A stretch of DNA of 64,000 bases from CAYTPI01 sp964439625 (GCA_964439625.1 CAYTPI010000002.1:186001-250000); one strand, 5' to 3'. Numbered from the stretch's first letter, positions 44,345 through 53,349 are shown. Translations and numbers: made by a program. Notes: a model not told the origin generated them from the sequence alone.

Positions 44345-45273
44345 CGTCTGAGTTACTTGATCGGCTGCGCGGCATGGCGGTGGGTGCCGCAATCGGTGAT
44401 GCGTTGGGGATGCCATTGGAGTTTGGCCCCAAACGTGCCCCTGGCGATTTCGTCACTGAGCTGCTCGACGGACGCTTACCGGCTGGCTCCTTTACGGATG
44501 ATACCGAAATGGCGCTCGCATTGGCTGAAAGCCTGCTGACCCACAACCCACTTGACCCGGCGGATTTGGCCCACCGCTTTGTTGACTGGATGCAGGCTGA
44601 CCCGCCAGATATTGGGATCCATACGCGCAATGTCCTCGAACGCATTAAATCGGGCGAACCTTGGGATGAAGCCGTTGAGGCAGTTCGCACGGCTCGCCCT
44701 GAGTCAGCAGGCAATGGCTCCGTGACGCGTTCTTGGCCTGTGGTGCTAGCCCATTGGGACGATCTGGACAACCTACTCGTTGACTCGTGGACGCAAAGCC
44801 GCATCACGCACCCACATCGTGAATGCTTGCAGGCCAGCGCTTATATTAATGTGGCAATGTACCATATGCTGCGTGGCAAAGACCCAGCATCAGCTTTGTT
44901 AGAAGCGACATTGATTGTACGCCTCAATGAAGAATTTATGAATTACGTTCGTGGCGCTTCCTATATGGGTCGTCAATTCCTTGAGAATTCGGGTTGGGTG
45001 CGTCATACGATTCAAAGCGCAGTCTGGGCCTTGCTGAACTTCGACACTTTTGAAGAGATTGTCATTCAGGCAGTAAATCTTGGTAACAATGCTGACTCAA
45101 CTGGAGCAGTCGTCGGGGCAATGGCAGGCGCATATTACGGGCTAGAAGCTATTCCAACTCGTTGGCGCGAGGCGCTTCGCGGTGAGTGGCCTGTGGGCAG
45201 CGAAAACATCTGGCACGAAACCAACCTGATCGCGCTGACGAATCAATTAGTCGGACTATCATCAAGTAAATAG
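44341..45273 (+). CDS. ADP-ribosylglycohydrolase-family protein inside the his operon
   Basis: Member of the ARH/DraG family, which removes ADP-ribose from proteins or small molecules with two magnesium ions. First motif: GMAVGAAIGDALGMPLEF (11-28) and FTDDTEMALA (51-60). Second motif: LGNNADSTGAVVGAMAGAYYG (from 247), where the usual GGDADT is GNNADS; the metal Asp252 is kept. Length 310 is normal. GTG start at 44341 overlaps the stop of hisB, and hisH follows after 12 bases, so it is fully embedded in the his operon. The substrate is unknown. Confidence 0.9.
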   Translation: MTSELLDRLRGMAVGAAIGDALGMPLEFGPKRAPGDFVTELLDGRLPAGSFTDDTEMALALAESLLTHNPLDPADLAHRFVDWMQADPPDIGIHTRNVLERIKSGEPWDEAVEAVRTARPESAGNGSVTRSWPVVLAHWDDLDNLLVDSWTQSRITHPHRECLQASAYINVAMYHMLRGKDPASALLEATLIVRLNEEFMNYVRGASYMGRQFLENSGWVRHTIQSAVWALLNFDTFEEIVIQAVNLGNNADSTGAVVGAMAGAYYGLEAIPTRWREALRGEWPVGSENIWHETNLIALTNQLVGLSSSK

Positions 45274-45285
45274 GGAGTAAGACAT

Positions 45286-45930
45286 ATGATTGCCGTCGTA
45301 GACTATGGCACCAACAACCTGCACAGCGTCAGATCAACGCTGCGCTTTCTCAATATTGAGCACACTGTTGCCCGCCAACCGGAACAATTAGACGGAGCGG
45401 AGAAGATTATCCTGCCGGGAGTCGGTGCCTTCGGTGCCGGAATGCAAGCCCTGCGTGGCGCCGGTTTTGAACAACCGCTTCAGGATGCAGCCGCAGCTGG
45501 CACCCAGTTGTTAGGCATTTGCCTCGGCATGCAATTCCTTTTCGAAGAAAGCGAAGAATTTGGCAGCCATCGCGGGTTAGGCTTATTGAAGGGTGATGTT
45601 GTCAGGTTTCCCTCTGGTGGGCCGAAGGTGCCCCATATGGGTTGGAACAAATTCATTATTCAGCGTGAGAGCCCCTTGTTGACAGGCATCCCTGAAGACT
45701 CATACGCCTACTTCGTACACTCATTTTACGTCAAGCCTGCCAACCTCGAAGATATTGTCGCCCTGACGGATTACGCTATTCCGTTCACGTCAGTGGTTAA
45801 CCGCGGCAATATTTTCGGCATCCAACCACACCCCGAAAAGAGTCAGAATGTGGGCAAACAGATTCTGTACAATTTCGCCACGCTGACAAAAGCCGATATC
45901 CCCACCGTTGAGAAAGAACAAACTGCATGA
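45286..45930 (+). CDS. hisH: Imidazole glycerol phosphate synthase glutaminase subunit
   Basis: Hydrolyses glutamine and passes ammonia to HisF. Catalytic Cys79 is in LGICLGMQFLFE, and the His-Glu pair is in GIQPHPEKS (commonly FHPEKS). VVDYGTNNLHSV and ILPGVGAFGAGMQ are standard. Length 214. AGGGAG before the ATG. Four-base overlap with hisA. Confidence 0.97.
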   Translation: MIAVVDYGTNNLHSVRSTLRFLNIEHTVARQPEQLDGAEKIILPGVGAFGAGMQALRGAGFEQPLQDAAAAGTQLLGICLGMQFLFEESEEFGSHRGLGLLKGDVVRFPSGGPKVPHMGWNKFIIQRESPLLTGIPEDSYAYFVHSFYVKPANLEDIVALTDYAIPFTSVVNRGNIFGIQPHPEKSQNVGKQILYNFATLTKADIPTVEKEQTA

Positions 45931-46643
45931 TTATCTACCCGGCAATTGACCTCCGCGGTGGCAAGGTTGTGCGCTTGGTCGAAGGTGACCCTCATCGTCA
46001 AACAATTCATGGTGATAAGCCATTGGAGGCGGCCCAACGCTGGAAAGACCTAGGCGCTGAGTGGCTGCATGTTGTGAATCTAGATGGTGCACTTGGCGAG
46101 GCTGACCTCAATCTGTCCATTTTAGAACAGCTTGTGACCATCGGCTTACCGATTGAATTTGGAGGCGGCCTGCGTTCACTACATGATGTTGAGTCTGCGT
46201 TAGCGGCTGGCGCAAAGCGTGTGGTTCTCGGCACGATGGTTGTTCAACGCCCGACTTATGCCGGTGAGGCCGTTCAGCAATTCGGGGCAGATGCTGTTGC
46301 CGTTGCTCTCGATGCAAAGGATGGTAAAGTGGCGATACACGGTTGGCAGCGTGAAAGTGACTTTACGCCAGGGACGCTGGGCAATCGCTTCGCTGATATG
46401 GGCGTCGTCCATGCCTTGTATACCGACATCAGCCGTGATGGAAACCTGAGTGGCGTCAACGTCGAAGCAACCTCACAGCTTGCAGACGAAACCGGCCTGC
46501 AAGTGATCGCGTCTGGTGGTGTAGCCTCCCTAGATGACATCAAACGCCTTCAGCAAGCGGGTAACATCGCCGGGGTGGTGATCGGCAAGGCGTTGTATAC
46601 CGGGGCCGTTCAACTTATTGACGCGCTCGAACTGGTCAAGTAA
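45927..46643 (+). CDS. hisA: ProFAR isomerase HisA
   Basis: Beta/alpha-barrel isomerase converting ProFAR to PRFAR. Catalytic Asp8 in PAIDLRGGKVVRL and the second Asp in TDISRDGNLSGVN; EFGGGLRSLHDVE and ASGGVASLDDI bind the phosphates. Length 238 is normal. It might also act as PriA in tryptophan synthesis, but nothing here shows this. Confidence 0.97.
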   Translation: MIIYPAIDLRGGKVVRLVEGDPHRQTIHGDKPLEAAQRWKDLGAEWLHVVNLDGALGEADLNLSILEQLVTIGLPIEFGGGLRSLHDVESALAAGAKRVVLGTMVVQRPTYAGEAVQQFGADAVAVALDAKDGKVAIHGWQRESDFTPGTLGNRFADMGVVHALYTDISRDGNLSGVNVEATSQLADETGLQVIASGGVASLDDIKRLQQAGNIAGVVIGKALYTGAVQLIDALELVK

Positions 46644-46653
46644 AGGAACCATT

Positions 46654-47436
46654 ATGCTGGCAAAAAGAATTATCCCCTGTTTAGATGTACACAATGGAAG
46701 AGTTGTCAAGGGCGTCAACTTTATTGATATTCGTGATGCGGGCGACCCAATTGAACATGCCATCTTCTATGATCAGGCTGGGGCAGACGAGTTGATCTTC
46801 CTTGATATCACCGCCACACACGAAGATCGGGCTACGACGCTCAATATGGTTAGTGAGGTTGCCGACTCGATCTTTATTCCCTTCGGTGTCGGTGGTGGCA
46901 TTCGTACCGTCCAAGATATGCACGACACCTTGCTGGCTGGCGCAGACAAGACTTCGGTCAACAGCGCAGCCGTACGCAACCCAACGCTGCTCACGGAAGG
47001 GGCCGAGCGTTTCGGGGCGCAGTGTATTGTCCTTGCGATTGATGCCCGCTGGAGTGAGGTACTAGGCTTCTGGGAAGTGGTGATCAACGGTGGGCGTATC
47101 CCTACCGGCAAAAACGCAGTCGAATGGGCTGTTGAAGGTGAGCGCTTAGGTGCGGGTGAAATTCTACTAACCAGTATGGATCGCGATGGCACTAAGGTTG
47201 GCTACGATATCCCCCTGACGCGCACCCTCAGTGATGCTGTTAATATTCCCGTCATTGCCTCCGGTGGCGCGGGTGAACTAACACACTTCGCCGAAGCCTT
47301 TACGCAAGGCCGCGCCGATGCAGCCCTTGCTGCTAGCCTCTTTCACTTTCGAGAACTCTCCGTCGGCGATGTGAAAGAATACCTTGCGGCTGAAGGCATT
47401 CGGGTACGTCCGTATCAGGAGGTCAGCCTTGAGTAG
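46654..47436 (+). CDS. hisF: Imidazole glycerol phosphate synthase cyclase subunit
   Basis: Uses ammonia from HisH to make IGP and AICAR. Barrel with Asp11 in IPCLDVHNGRVVKG and the second catalytic Asp in VLAIDARW; PFGVGGGIRTVQDM and ASGGAGELTHF bind phosphates. The ATG at 46654 follows AAAGGA by six bases; an earlier in-frame start would run into hisA and is rejected. Length 260. AICAR released here is the substrate of purH downstream. Confidence 0.97.
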   Translation: MLAKRIIPCLDVHNGRVVKGVNFIDIRDAGDPIEHAIFYDQAGADELIFLDITATHEDRATTLNMVSEVADSIFIPFGVGGGIRTVQDMHDTLLAGADKTSVNSAAVRNPTLLTEGAERFGAQCIVLAIDARWSEVLGFWEVVINGGRIPTGKNAVEWAVEGERLGAGEILLTSMDRDGTKVGYDIPLTRTLSDAVNIPVIASGGAGELTHFAEAFTQGRADAALAASLFHFRELSVGDVKEYLAAEGIRVRPYQEVSLE

Positions 47437-47764
47437 TAAAGCGGATCGCATTAATTGGAACAACGACGGCCTCATCCCAACTATTGTACAAGATGCTGAG
47501 ACAGAGCGAGTATTGATGATGGCCTACATGAACGCCGAGTCGCTGAGGCTAACACAGGAGACAGGCGAAACCGTCTTTTGGAGCCGCAGCAGACAAGAAC
47601 TGTGGCACAAAGGGGCCACAAGTGGCAATACTCAGCAGGTTATCGGTATCTTTGTGGACTGTGATGGCGACACATTATTGGTCAAAGTGAAGCCAGCCGG
47701 TCCAGCCTGCCATACAGGCGAAACAAGCTGCTTCTATCGCCCTTTGGATGTCATCACCGTTTAA
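47429..47764 (+). CDS. hisI: Phosphoribosyl-AMP cyclohydrolase
   Basis: Zinc enzyme that opens the adenine ring of PR-AMP. FWSRSRQELWHKGATSGN, DCDGDTLLVKVKPAGPACHTGETSCFYR carries the zinc cysteines. The start is the TTG at 47429, six bases after a perfect AGGAGG and overlapping the end of hisF; a farther ATG would place 15 residues inside hisF. Length 111. HisE is a separate gene downstream. Confidence 0.95.
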   Translation: MSSKADRINWNNDGLIPTIVQDAETERVLMMAYMNAESLRLTQETGETVFWSRSRQELWHKGATSGNTQQVIGIFVDCDGDTLLVKVKPAGPACHTGETSCFYRPLDVITV

Positions 47765-47787
47765 CATCAACAGCCTAAGAGAGACTT

Positions 47788-48081
47788 ATGTCAGAGACGC
47801 TGCATAAAATCTTCGCCGTCATTGAAGGCCGCAAAGCCATCCCAAAAGAAGGGTCATACACCAATACCCTTTTTGATGACGGGGAGGGTAAAATTCTAAA
47901 GAAAATTGGCGAAGAAGCGTCAGAAGTTATCATCGCCACCCTCAGCGAAGGCGACGAGCGCATTATCAGCGAAATGGCAGACCTGACCTACCATTGCATG
48001 GTTCTATTATCGATGCGCGGCCTATCAATCGACGATGTCGCCGCCGAACTTGAAGCGAGGCATATTCCCGATGCGAATTAA
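47788..48081 (+). CDS. hisE: Phosphoribosyl-ATP pyrophosphatase
   Basis: Second step of histidine synthesis, PR-ATP to PR-AMP. MazG-like helical fold with the magnesium-binding EEASEVIIA and EMADLTYHCMVLL; GSYTNTLFDDGEGKILKKIGEEA is the typical N-terminal part. Length 97. Stop codon region overlaps the purH start. Confidence 0.96.
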   Translation: MSETLHKIFAVIEGRKAIPKEGSYTNTLFDDGEGKILKKIGEEASEVIIATLSEGDERIISEMADLTYHCMVLLSMRGLSIDDVAAELEARHIPDAN

Positions 48082-49582
48082 ACGTGCATTTCTCAGTGTT
48101 TACAATAAAACCGATCTTGTGAGCTTTGGTCGCGCTCTATCAGACCTGCACATCCAACTGATAGCCAGCGGCGGTACAGGCGCTGCCCTGCGGGAGGCAG
48201 GCCTCAAGGTAACAACGACCGAAAGCCTAACCGGCCTTCCCTCGATTCTTGATGGGCGTGTCAAAACGCTGCATCCGGCGATTCATGCTGGAATCCTGAT
48301 GAAGAATACCCCATCAGATCAAGCCATTCTTAACCAATACAACTGGCAGCCCATCGACATGGTGATCGTCAATCTGTATCCGTTTGCCCAAACTGTCGCC
48401 GACCCAGCCACCACGGAAGATGACGCAATCGAACAGATTGATATTGGTGGCCCAACCCTGATCCGGGCAGCAGCTAAAAATTTCAAGCGGGTGACAGTGA
48501 TCACCAACCCGACTGACTATCCGATTATCCGCAAGATGCTGGAGGAACGTGGCGACATCCCACTGGAAACGCGTCGCCTGCTGGCACAAAAAGCCTTTGC
48601 TATGACCAACGCCTACGACAACGCGATTCAGCAGTATTTCGCAGGCAACATCGACGTTGTCCCAACTTCAGTCACACTCAACCTGCCGCAGGCCATGACG
48701 CTGCGCTACGGAGAAAACCCACATCAAAACGCCGCCTTCTATGCCCTGCGCAAGATTGGGCCGCTGGGCGGCGACTTACTACAAGGCAAACCGCTCTCGT
48801 ACAATAATTTTCTTGATATTGATGCCGCTTACACCGCTGTATCAGATTTCACCGACCCTACTATTGTAATCGTCAAGCATCTTAGTCCAACTGGCATTGC
48901 CAGCAATGATGATCTTGCACAGGCTTTCAGCGCTGCGCTCGCCTCTGACCCGCTATCGGCCTTCGGTGGGGTTATCGCTTGTAACCGCACCTTTGATCAG
49001 GCTGCTGCTGATGCCCTCGGCGACTTGTTCATCGAAGCTATCGCTGCACCAGATTTCAGCGATGGGGCGCTGAAGGTACTCAGTGAGCGCAGTAAATGCC
49101 GCTTGCTCAAAATGGACGATCTACCACCGCAGGCCATGAACCTACGAACGGTACGTGGTGGTGTATTGGCCCAAACACCTGACCGCGCCGAACTTACCGA
49201 GTGGCAAGTCGTCACCGAGCGTCAACCAACAGACGCCGAAATGGATGCTCTCAAATTCGCTTGGAAGTGCGTCAAGCACATTAAGAGCAACGCTATTGTA
49301 TTGGCCCAGCAGGGCAAGACGGTTGGTACGGGTGGCGGCTTACCCAGTCGCGTAGATGCCGCCAAGCTCGCCGTTGAAAAAGCTGGTGCGGAAGCAAAGG
49401 GAGCTGTAATGGCATCTGATGCGTTTTTCCCCTTTGCTGATGGGCTAGAAGTTGGTGCAGAAGCAGGCATCACTGCCGTTGTACAGCCGGGGGGCTCCAT
49501 TCGTGATCAAGACGTGATCGCGGCGGCAAACAAGCACAACATCGCTATGGTTTTCACAGGAATACGGCACTTCCGTCATTAG
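48071..49582 (+). CDS. purH: Bifunctional AICAR transformylase/IMP cyclohydrolase
   Basis: Final two steps of purine synthesis. N-terminal cyclohydrolase (MGS-like) domain 1-195: SVYNKTDLVSFGRALSD, ASGGTGAALREAGL, VDGRVKTLHP-type (LDGRVKTLHPAIHAG). C-terminal transformylase: RYGENPHQNAAFYA, KHLSPTGIASND, and SDAFFPFADGLE. Length 503. The ATG at 48071 lies inside the end of hisE. It uses AICAR made by HisF, which links the two pathways and explains the operon. Confidence 0.97.
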   Translation: MRIKRAFLSVYNKTDLVSFGRALSDLHIQLIASGGTGAALREAGLKVTTTESLTGLPSILDGRVKTLHPAIHAGILMKNTPSDQAILNQYNWQPIDMVIVNLYPFAQTVADPATTEDDAIEQIDIGGPTLIRAAAKNFKRVTVITNPTDYPIIRKMLEERGDIPLETRRLLAQKAFAMTNAYDNAIQQYFAGNIDVVPTSVTLNLPQAMTLRYGENPHQNAAFYALRKIGPLGGDLLQGKPLSYNNFLDIDAAYTAVSDFTDPTIVIVKHLSPTGIASNDDLAQAFSAALASDPLSAFGGVIACNRTFDQAAADALGDLFIEAIAAPDFSDGALKVLSERSKCRLLKMDDLPPQAMNLRTVRGGVLAQTPDRAELTEWQVVTERQPTDAEMDALKFAWKCVKHIKSNAIVLAQQGKTVGTGGGLPSRVDAAKLAVEKAGAEAKGAVMASDAFFPFADGLEVGAEAGITAVVQPGGSIRDQDVIAAANKHNIAMVFTGIRHFRH

Positions 49583-49616
49583 TAAATGTGTTGGCACTAT
49601 TCAAAGGGGGGAACCG

Positions 49617-50786
49617 GTGCAGAAACAAAAACTGATTCTATTCGACGTGGATGGCGTCTTGATCTACCCAAAGGCTTACAAAGAAGCGATGATCGACTCG
49701 GTCAACTGGTGTGCCGATCAAATGGGGCAGTCACCCGTTGATTTAACTCTGGATGAAATTCATCAATTTGAGGCGAACAGCATCACTAATGAGTGGGAAT
49801 CACTACCGATGTGCGTCTCGCTGCTGGTTTTTGATGCAGTTCAGCAAGACCCGTCGATTATTGGCAGCACCATCCAAGAAACATTCGACAATATCTGCAC
49901 GACTAACATGAAGCTCACTCGGCCTGATTTCGCCGCTTTCGCTGATGAAGTTGGTGCATCACAAAACGGAGACCGCCTAGCAGCGCATACGGCAGGCCGT
50001 TTGTTAAAGGCCCGCAGTCAACCAGAAATACACCATATATTTGATGCTTTCTTCGGCGACGTCTTTGATATCAACACGCCGACGACGCAGTTGTTCCAAA
50101 CGCACACACTTGGCAGCACAGGTTTTGAATCAACATATGGCTTTTCAGCGGTGTTTGAGGGGGACAGCTACTTGCTCACGCGGGATACGGCACACATCAC
50201 TGAGGAGAACATCAACCTGTTGCAACAACGTGATGAAAACGTCACGATTTACACAGCTCGCCCTGGCACTGCACCAATTGACCTTGACATTGAAGCACAG
50301 GCTCTCGTTAACCCACTGCAACACCCACCGGAGGCAGACTATGGTGCCCAGTTACTTGGTATGACGGACTACCCGCTGATCTCCGGTGGGCGCGTTGCGT
50401 GGTTGGCAACTAGCACTGGCAAACATATGTCTGCTTATATTAAGCCCTCGCCAGTACAGGCATTGGCTGCCATCGGTGCTGCCCAGACAGGGTACGAGAC
50501 ACTCTCGCTGCAAGCTGCTGTAAACTTTTACGAAGCCAAGCGCGTCGAGGGCCCGCTGGAAGTTGTCAGCCAGTTTGACACAACCGTCATCGTCTTTGAA
50601 GATTCAACAGGTGGTATTCAAGCTGTCGCAGACGCTGTCAATTTGCTGCGTCAAGCAGGGTTCAACATCAAAATAGAATCAGTGGGTGTAGCACCAGAGG
50701 CCAACAAAAAAGCGACCCTCTCTCAAGTAGCAACTATCGTCGTTGACGATGTCAATGAAGGGTTACACCACACTTTCGCCAATTAG
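49617..50786 (+). CDS. HAD-superfamily hydrolase, large cap
   Basis: Haloacid dehalogenase-type phosphatase. The nucleophile Asp10 and Asp12 are in LILFDVDGVLIYP; motif II may be IYTARPGTAP, motif III Lys in IKPSPVQALAAI and motif IV FEDSTGGIQAV. The cap (about 25-200) is unusually long, giving 389 residues. The substrate is unknown. GTG start at 49617, with AAGGGGGG five bases before it, 34 bases after purH, so it is probably the last gene of the his operon. As this operon lacks a histidinol-phosphate phosphatase, this gene is a candidate. Its stop shares TTAG with the convergent gene. Confidence 0.85.
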   Translation: MQKQKLILFDVDGVLIYPKAYKEAMIDSVNWCADQMGQSPVDLTLDEIHQFEANSITNEWESLPMCVSLLVFDAVQQDPSIIGSTIQETFDNICTTNMKLTRPDFAAFADEVGASQNGDRLAAHTAGRLLKARSQPEIHHIFDAFFGDVFDINTPTTQLFQTHTLGSTGFESTYGFSAVFEGDSYLLTRDTAHITEENINLLQQRDENVTIYTARPGTAPIDLDIEAQALVNPLQHPPEADYGAQLLGMTDYPLISGGRVAWLATSTGKHMSAYIKPSPVQALAAIGAAQTGYETLSLQAAVNFYEAKRVEGPLEVVSQFDTTVIVFEDSTGGIQAVADAVNLLRQAGFNIKIESVGVAPEANKKATLSQVATIVVDDVNEGLHHTFAN

Positions 50787-51442
50787 GTATCCAACGTCCG
50801 CGAAGGTGTCGTGGGTGAAATGAACTCACGATAGCGGATCATTTGGTTTTTGGGCGGGCGAATACCTTCACCCGGCCCACGCCGGAACATGGGGTGGCTG
50901 GTCTTGCCCTCGAACCATAGCTCGGTCAGTAGGTCACCTTCTTCTTGGATAGATAAATGGGTTGTGTCCAACTGAATCAGACGCTCGTCTTGAACGACTT
51001 TCGCTTCACGCCGAATGCGAGAGAGCATCCTGCCGCGTCCATCAGGGTCACGGTAGCGCTGCTCACTGGCTAGATGCAGCCGCCGCAGCGCTTCACCCAG
51101 TTCACAAGTTAGAACAACAATGACACCTGTCTCATTGAGCAAATCATAGATGCGCTCATCAAGGAAGGCCGCACCTGGCACCACAATAATCGAGCGCCGC
51201 TTTAATGCCGCTTCTCGGCAGAGTTCATATTCCAGCTTCTTTAGACGGGCATCACCATACTGCTCGCGTATCTTTGAAATGCTCATCAATTCACGCAGTT
51301 CAATCGTATCGTCCACATCAAAGAAGTCGGTTCCCAGCCTAGCACTGATGTGCCGTGCCACCGCTGTCTTGCCGACGCCTAAGAAACCCGTCAGGATGAG
51401 GTTATGGTACGGCAGATCAAAACTGCTGGTACGATCCGTCAT
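50783..51442 (-). CDS. Shikimate-kinase-like P-loop protein
   Basis: A 219-residue nucleoside-kinase-fold protein. The P-loop GFLGVGKT is at 19-26, FFDVDDTIELRELMSI resembles the shikimate-binding Asp region of AroK and RLKKLEYELCREA the next helix. The glycine triplet expected before the catalytic turn is replaced by VPGAAFLDE, and the C-terminal 50 residues (MFRRGPGEGIRPP) are an addition. It may phosphorylate another substrate or be an ATPase. It is the last gene of a five-gene minus-strand cluster, three bases after the DUF6391-like gene. Confidence 0.7.
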   Translation of the reverse strand: MTDRTSSFDLPYHNLILTGFLGVGKTAVARHISARLGTDFFDVDDTIELRELMSISKIREQYGDARLKKLEYELCREAALKRRSIIVVPGAAFLDERIYDLLNETGVIVVLTCELGEALRRLHLASEQRYRDPDGRGRMLSRIRREAKVVQDERLIQLDTTHLSIQEEGDLLTELWFEGKTSHPMFRRGPGEGIRPPKNQMIRYREFISPTTPSRTLDT

Positions 51443-51445
51443 GCT

Positions 51446-51988
51446 TTAAGTTGACCATGTATTAACGCGGTGCATCACCATACCGCTGTTTTCAGTGCGT
51501 CGAATTTCACGAATAACGAGGTCGGCAGGGTCACCGTCTGTTGTCACATATTTTTGCAGTTGGGTGCCTAATGGCTGTGAAAAAATAATTGCAGCCATCA
51601 TGCCTGTAACGACTAGTGGAAAGCGAGACCACTTGCCGCCCCTTTCACGCTCTGACCCAATCAGCGCGAGCAACGCGACACTGGCACCAAGGACAGCAGT
51701 CGTCACCAAATTGGTGCCACAGTTTGGGTGAATAGCTAATTTCGTTTCACCACCGCGCATGCGGTCAAGCGCCCTATTGACGCATTCTTCGACCAACTCC
51801 GTATCCACGTCGCCGTACAGCCAGAAGCCATTCGCATCGGAACGCCCAGCCATCATCAGGTCAGATACTTTACGTGACAGCAGGTGAATGGTGGCATGTT
51901 CAAGCCCATGGTTGCGCCGGATGCGCCGCACGACGGGGTAGTCGAGCAGGGAGTTCAGTAAGCTGACTTCTTGAATAGTATCAGTCAT
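51446..51988 (-). CDS. Membrane protein, DUF6391-like
   Basis: A 180-residue protein with a central pair of hydrophobic segments (about 95-112 and 123-140). The N-terminal signature RRIRRNHGLEHATIHLLS, then GRSDANGFWLYGDVDTE and IHPNCGTNLVTTAVLG match a family I recall as DUF6391, found in cyanobacteria and Chloroflexota; function unknown. The conserved His, Glu, His and Cys residues in HGLEHATIH and HPNCG suggest a metal or redox site, which is inference. The ATG at 51988 follows AGGAA by six bases; a farther start is rejected. Confidence 0.7.
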   Translation of the reverse strand: MTDTIQEVSLLNSLLDYPVVRRIRRNHGLEHATIHLLSRKVSDLMMAGRSDANGFWLYGDVDTELVEECVNRALDRMRGGETKLAIHPNCGTNLVTTAVLGASVALLALIGSERERGGKWSRFPLVVTGMMAAIIFSQPLGTQLQKYVTTDGDPADLVIREIRRTENSGMVMHRVNTWST

Positions 51989-52038
51989 TGAAATTCCTAT
52001 TACGGTAAACAAACTTGCTCGATTATACCCCATCAAAA

Positions 52039-52809
52039 TCAGCTTTCATGTTGTAGTTGTGCAGAAGGTGATCGCCAAATGAAACCGGCAAGAGCAATTA
52101 ATGCACAACCAAGTCCGATTACCTGCCATAACCGAACCCCATTGAATATCACAGGGCTGTCTGCCCTTAGCGGTTCGATCAACAGCAGCGTTATGCCGAT
52201 TGCAATAAGCGTCACTTGAAAGAGTACACCTGTTGAGCGTGATTGTGAAGCACGCACTTCATGCAGGATCAGTGCGCTGAAGACAAACAGCCCGACCAGC
52301 AGCAAGTAAATCTGCGTCGGGTGGCGTTGTGCGCCCCATAAATCAATTGCCCATGGCAGGTTCGTTTCTATGCCATACAGATCACCGCCGAATAGATTAG
52401 AAAGGCCAATGCCTACAACCATCAGCGCGATAGCGGGTGCGTAAGAATCTAAGAGGGCCAATATATCAATGGACTGCCGCTTCGCCATACCAGTAAAAAT
52501 AGCTGCTCCGACAACGACACCAACAACGGCATTTTCATTGCCCGGCACTGGCGTGATGACGGCTAATAATGCTCGAGGTATGGGTGTAATCCCAAGGTAA
52601 ACAGGCAAGTGAATCAATACATAAGCCAGCCGGGCTGCAACAACTGCACCTACCAGCGACCAAAACCCAATATTGTAGATTGTATCGTCACGAATTCCGC
52701 GCTTTCGTCCAAAACGGGCTGCAATTTCTAACCCAAACCACACCCCTGCAAGCAAGGCGAGGCCGGGTGTGCGTAGCGTCAACGGCCCAAACTCGATAAT
52801 AGGCAGCAT
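52039..52809 (-). CDS. Prolipoprotein diacylglyceryl transferase (Lgt)-like membrane protein
   Basis: A 256-residue protein with about seven hydrophobic helices and Lgt signatures: FGPLTLRTPGLALLAGVWFG at the start, GAVVAARLAYVL, and SNLFGGDLYGIETNLPW followed by RHPTQIYLLL. Lgt attaches diacylglycerol to lipoprotein cysteines. Several residues important in E. coli Lgt differ: the Arg of GRIGNF is not present (GIGLSNLFGG), Glu of the next turn is Asp, and the Arg before the last conserved Glu is missing (LLLIEPLRADSP). It may be a divergent Lgt or have another role. Placed between a TlpA-like thioredoxin and a DUF6391-like protein. Confidence 0.7.
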   Translation of the reverse strand: MLPIIEFGPLTLRTPGLALLAGVWFGLEIAARFGRKRGIRDDTIYNIGFWSLVGAVVAARLAYVLIHLPVYLGITPIPRALLAVITPVPGNENAVVGVVVGAAIFTGMAKRQSIDILALLDSYAPAIALMVVGIGLSNLFGGDLYGIETNLPWAIDLWGAQRHPTQIYLLLVGLFVFSALILHEVRASQSRSTGVLFQVTLIAIGITLLLIEPLRADSPVIFNGVRLWQVIGLGCALIALAGFIWRSPSAQLQHES

Positions 52810-52812
52810 CAG

Positions 52813-53349
52813 TTATTCCACTATCTCGCTGACTTTACGCTCCAGCAGCGGCTGACTGAGGGGGCCGCCAAACACATCGACGATCACACCACGCTCATCG
52901 ATGAAATACGTTGTGGGTAGTGCCCGCACCAGATAGGTTCGGTTGACCGCGCCGTTTGTATCCAGCACGACGGGGTAGTCAGCGTCGAGACTTTGCATGA
53001 ATGACTGAACTTCAGCTCTAGACTCTTGTGCATTTACGCCAACCACAACCACATTGTCACTGCTTTCATAAATGCCTTGGAGTGCGGGAATCTCAGCGCG
53101 GCAAGGCGGGCACCAAGTCGCCCAAAAGTTAAGGACGACCACTTGGCCCTCAAGGCTGCTCAAGCGCAGTGTTTCTCCATTAGGTGTTGTAAGTTCAAAA
53201 TCAGGAGCGGGGTGCCCAATATCTGGCGAAGGGGGGCGTCCTGTTGGGTTGACGTCTTCAGCCGCGACGCGAGTCGCATTAATCCATAAGCCGCCAAATA
53301 ATGCAACGAGCAATGTGACCACCAGCCAATTACGTTGTTGCAGATTCAA
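52813..53349 (-). CDS. TlpA/ResA-like membrane-anchored thioredoxin
   Basis: Extracytoplasmic thiol-disulfide oxidoreductase. An N-terminal signal anchor (residues 8-24), then a thioredoxin fold with C80-P-P-C83 in NFWATWCPPCRAE and the cis-Pro in LPTTYFID. The N-terminal strand GHPAPDFELTTPNGE is typical of AhpC/TSA-Redoxin-type TlpA proteins. Length 178. The start is a TTG at 53349, immediately after the stop of the regulator gene, with GGAG nine bases upstream. Likely partners are cytochrome c maturation or other exported thiol proteins, none of which is here. Confidence 0.88.
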   Translation of the reverse strand: MNLQQRNWLVVTLLVALFGGLWINATRVAAEDVNPTGRPPSPDIGHPAPDFELTTPNGETLRLSSLEGQVVVLNFWATWCPPCRAEIPALQGIYESSDNVVVVGVNAQESRAEVQSFMQSLDADYPVVLDTNGAVNRTYLVRALPTTYFIDERGVIVDVFGGPLSQPLLERKVSEIVE

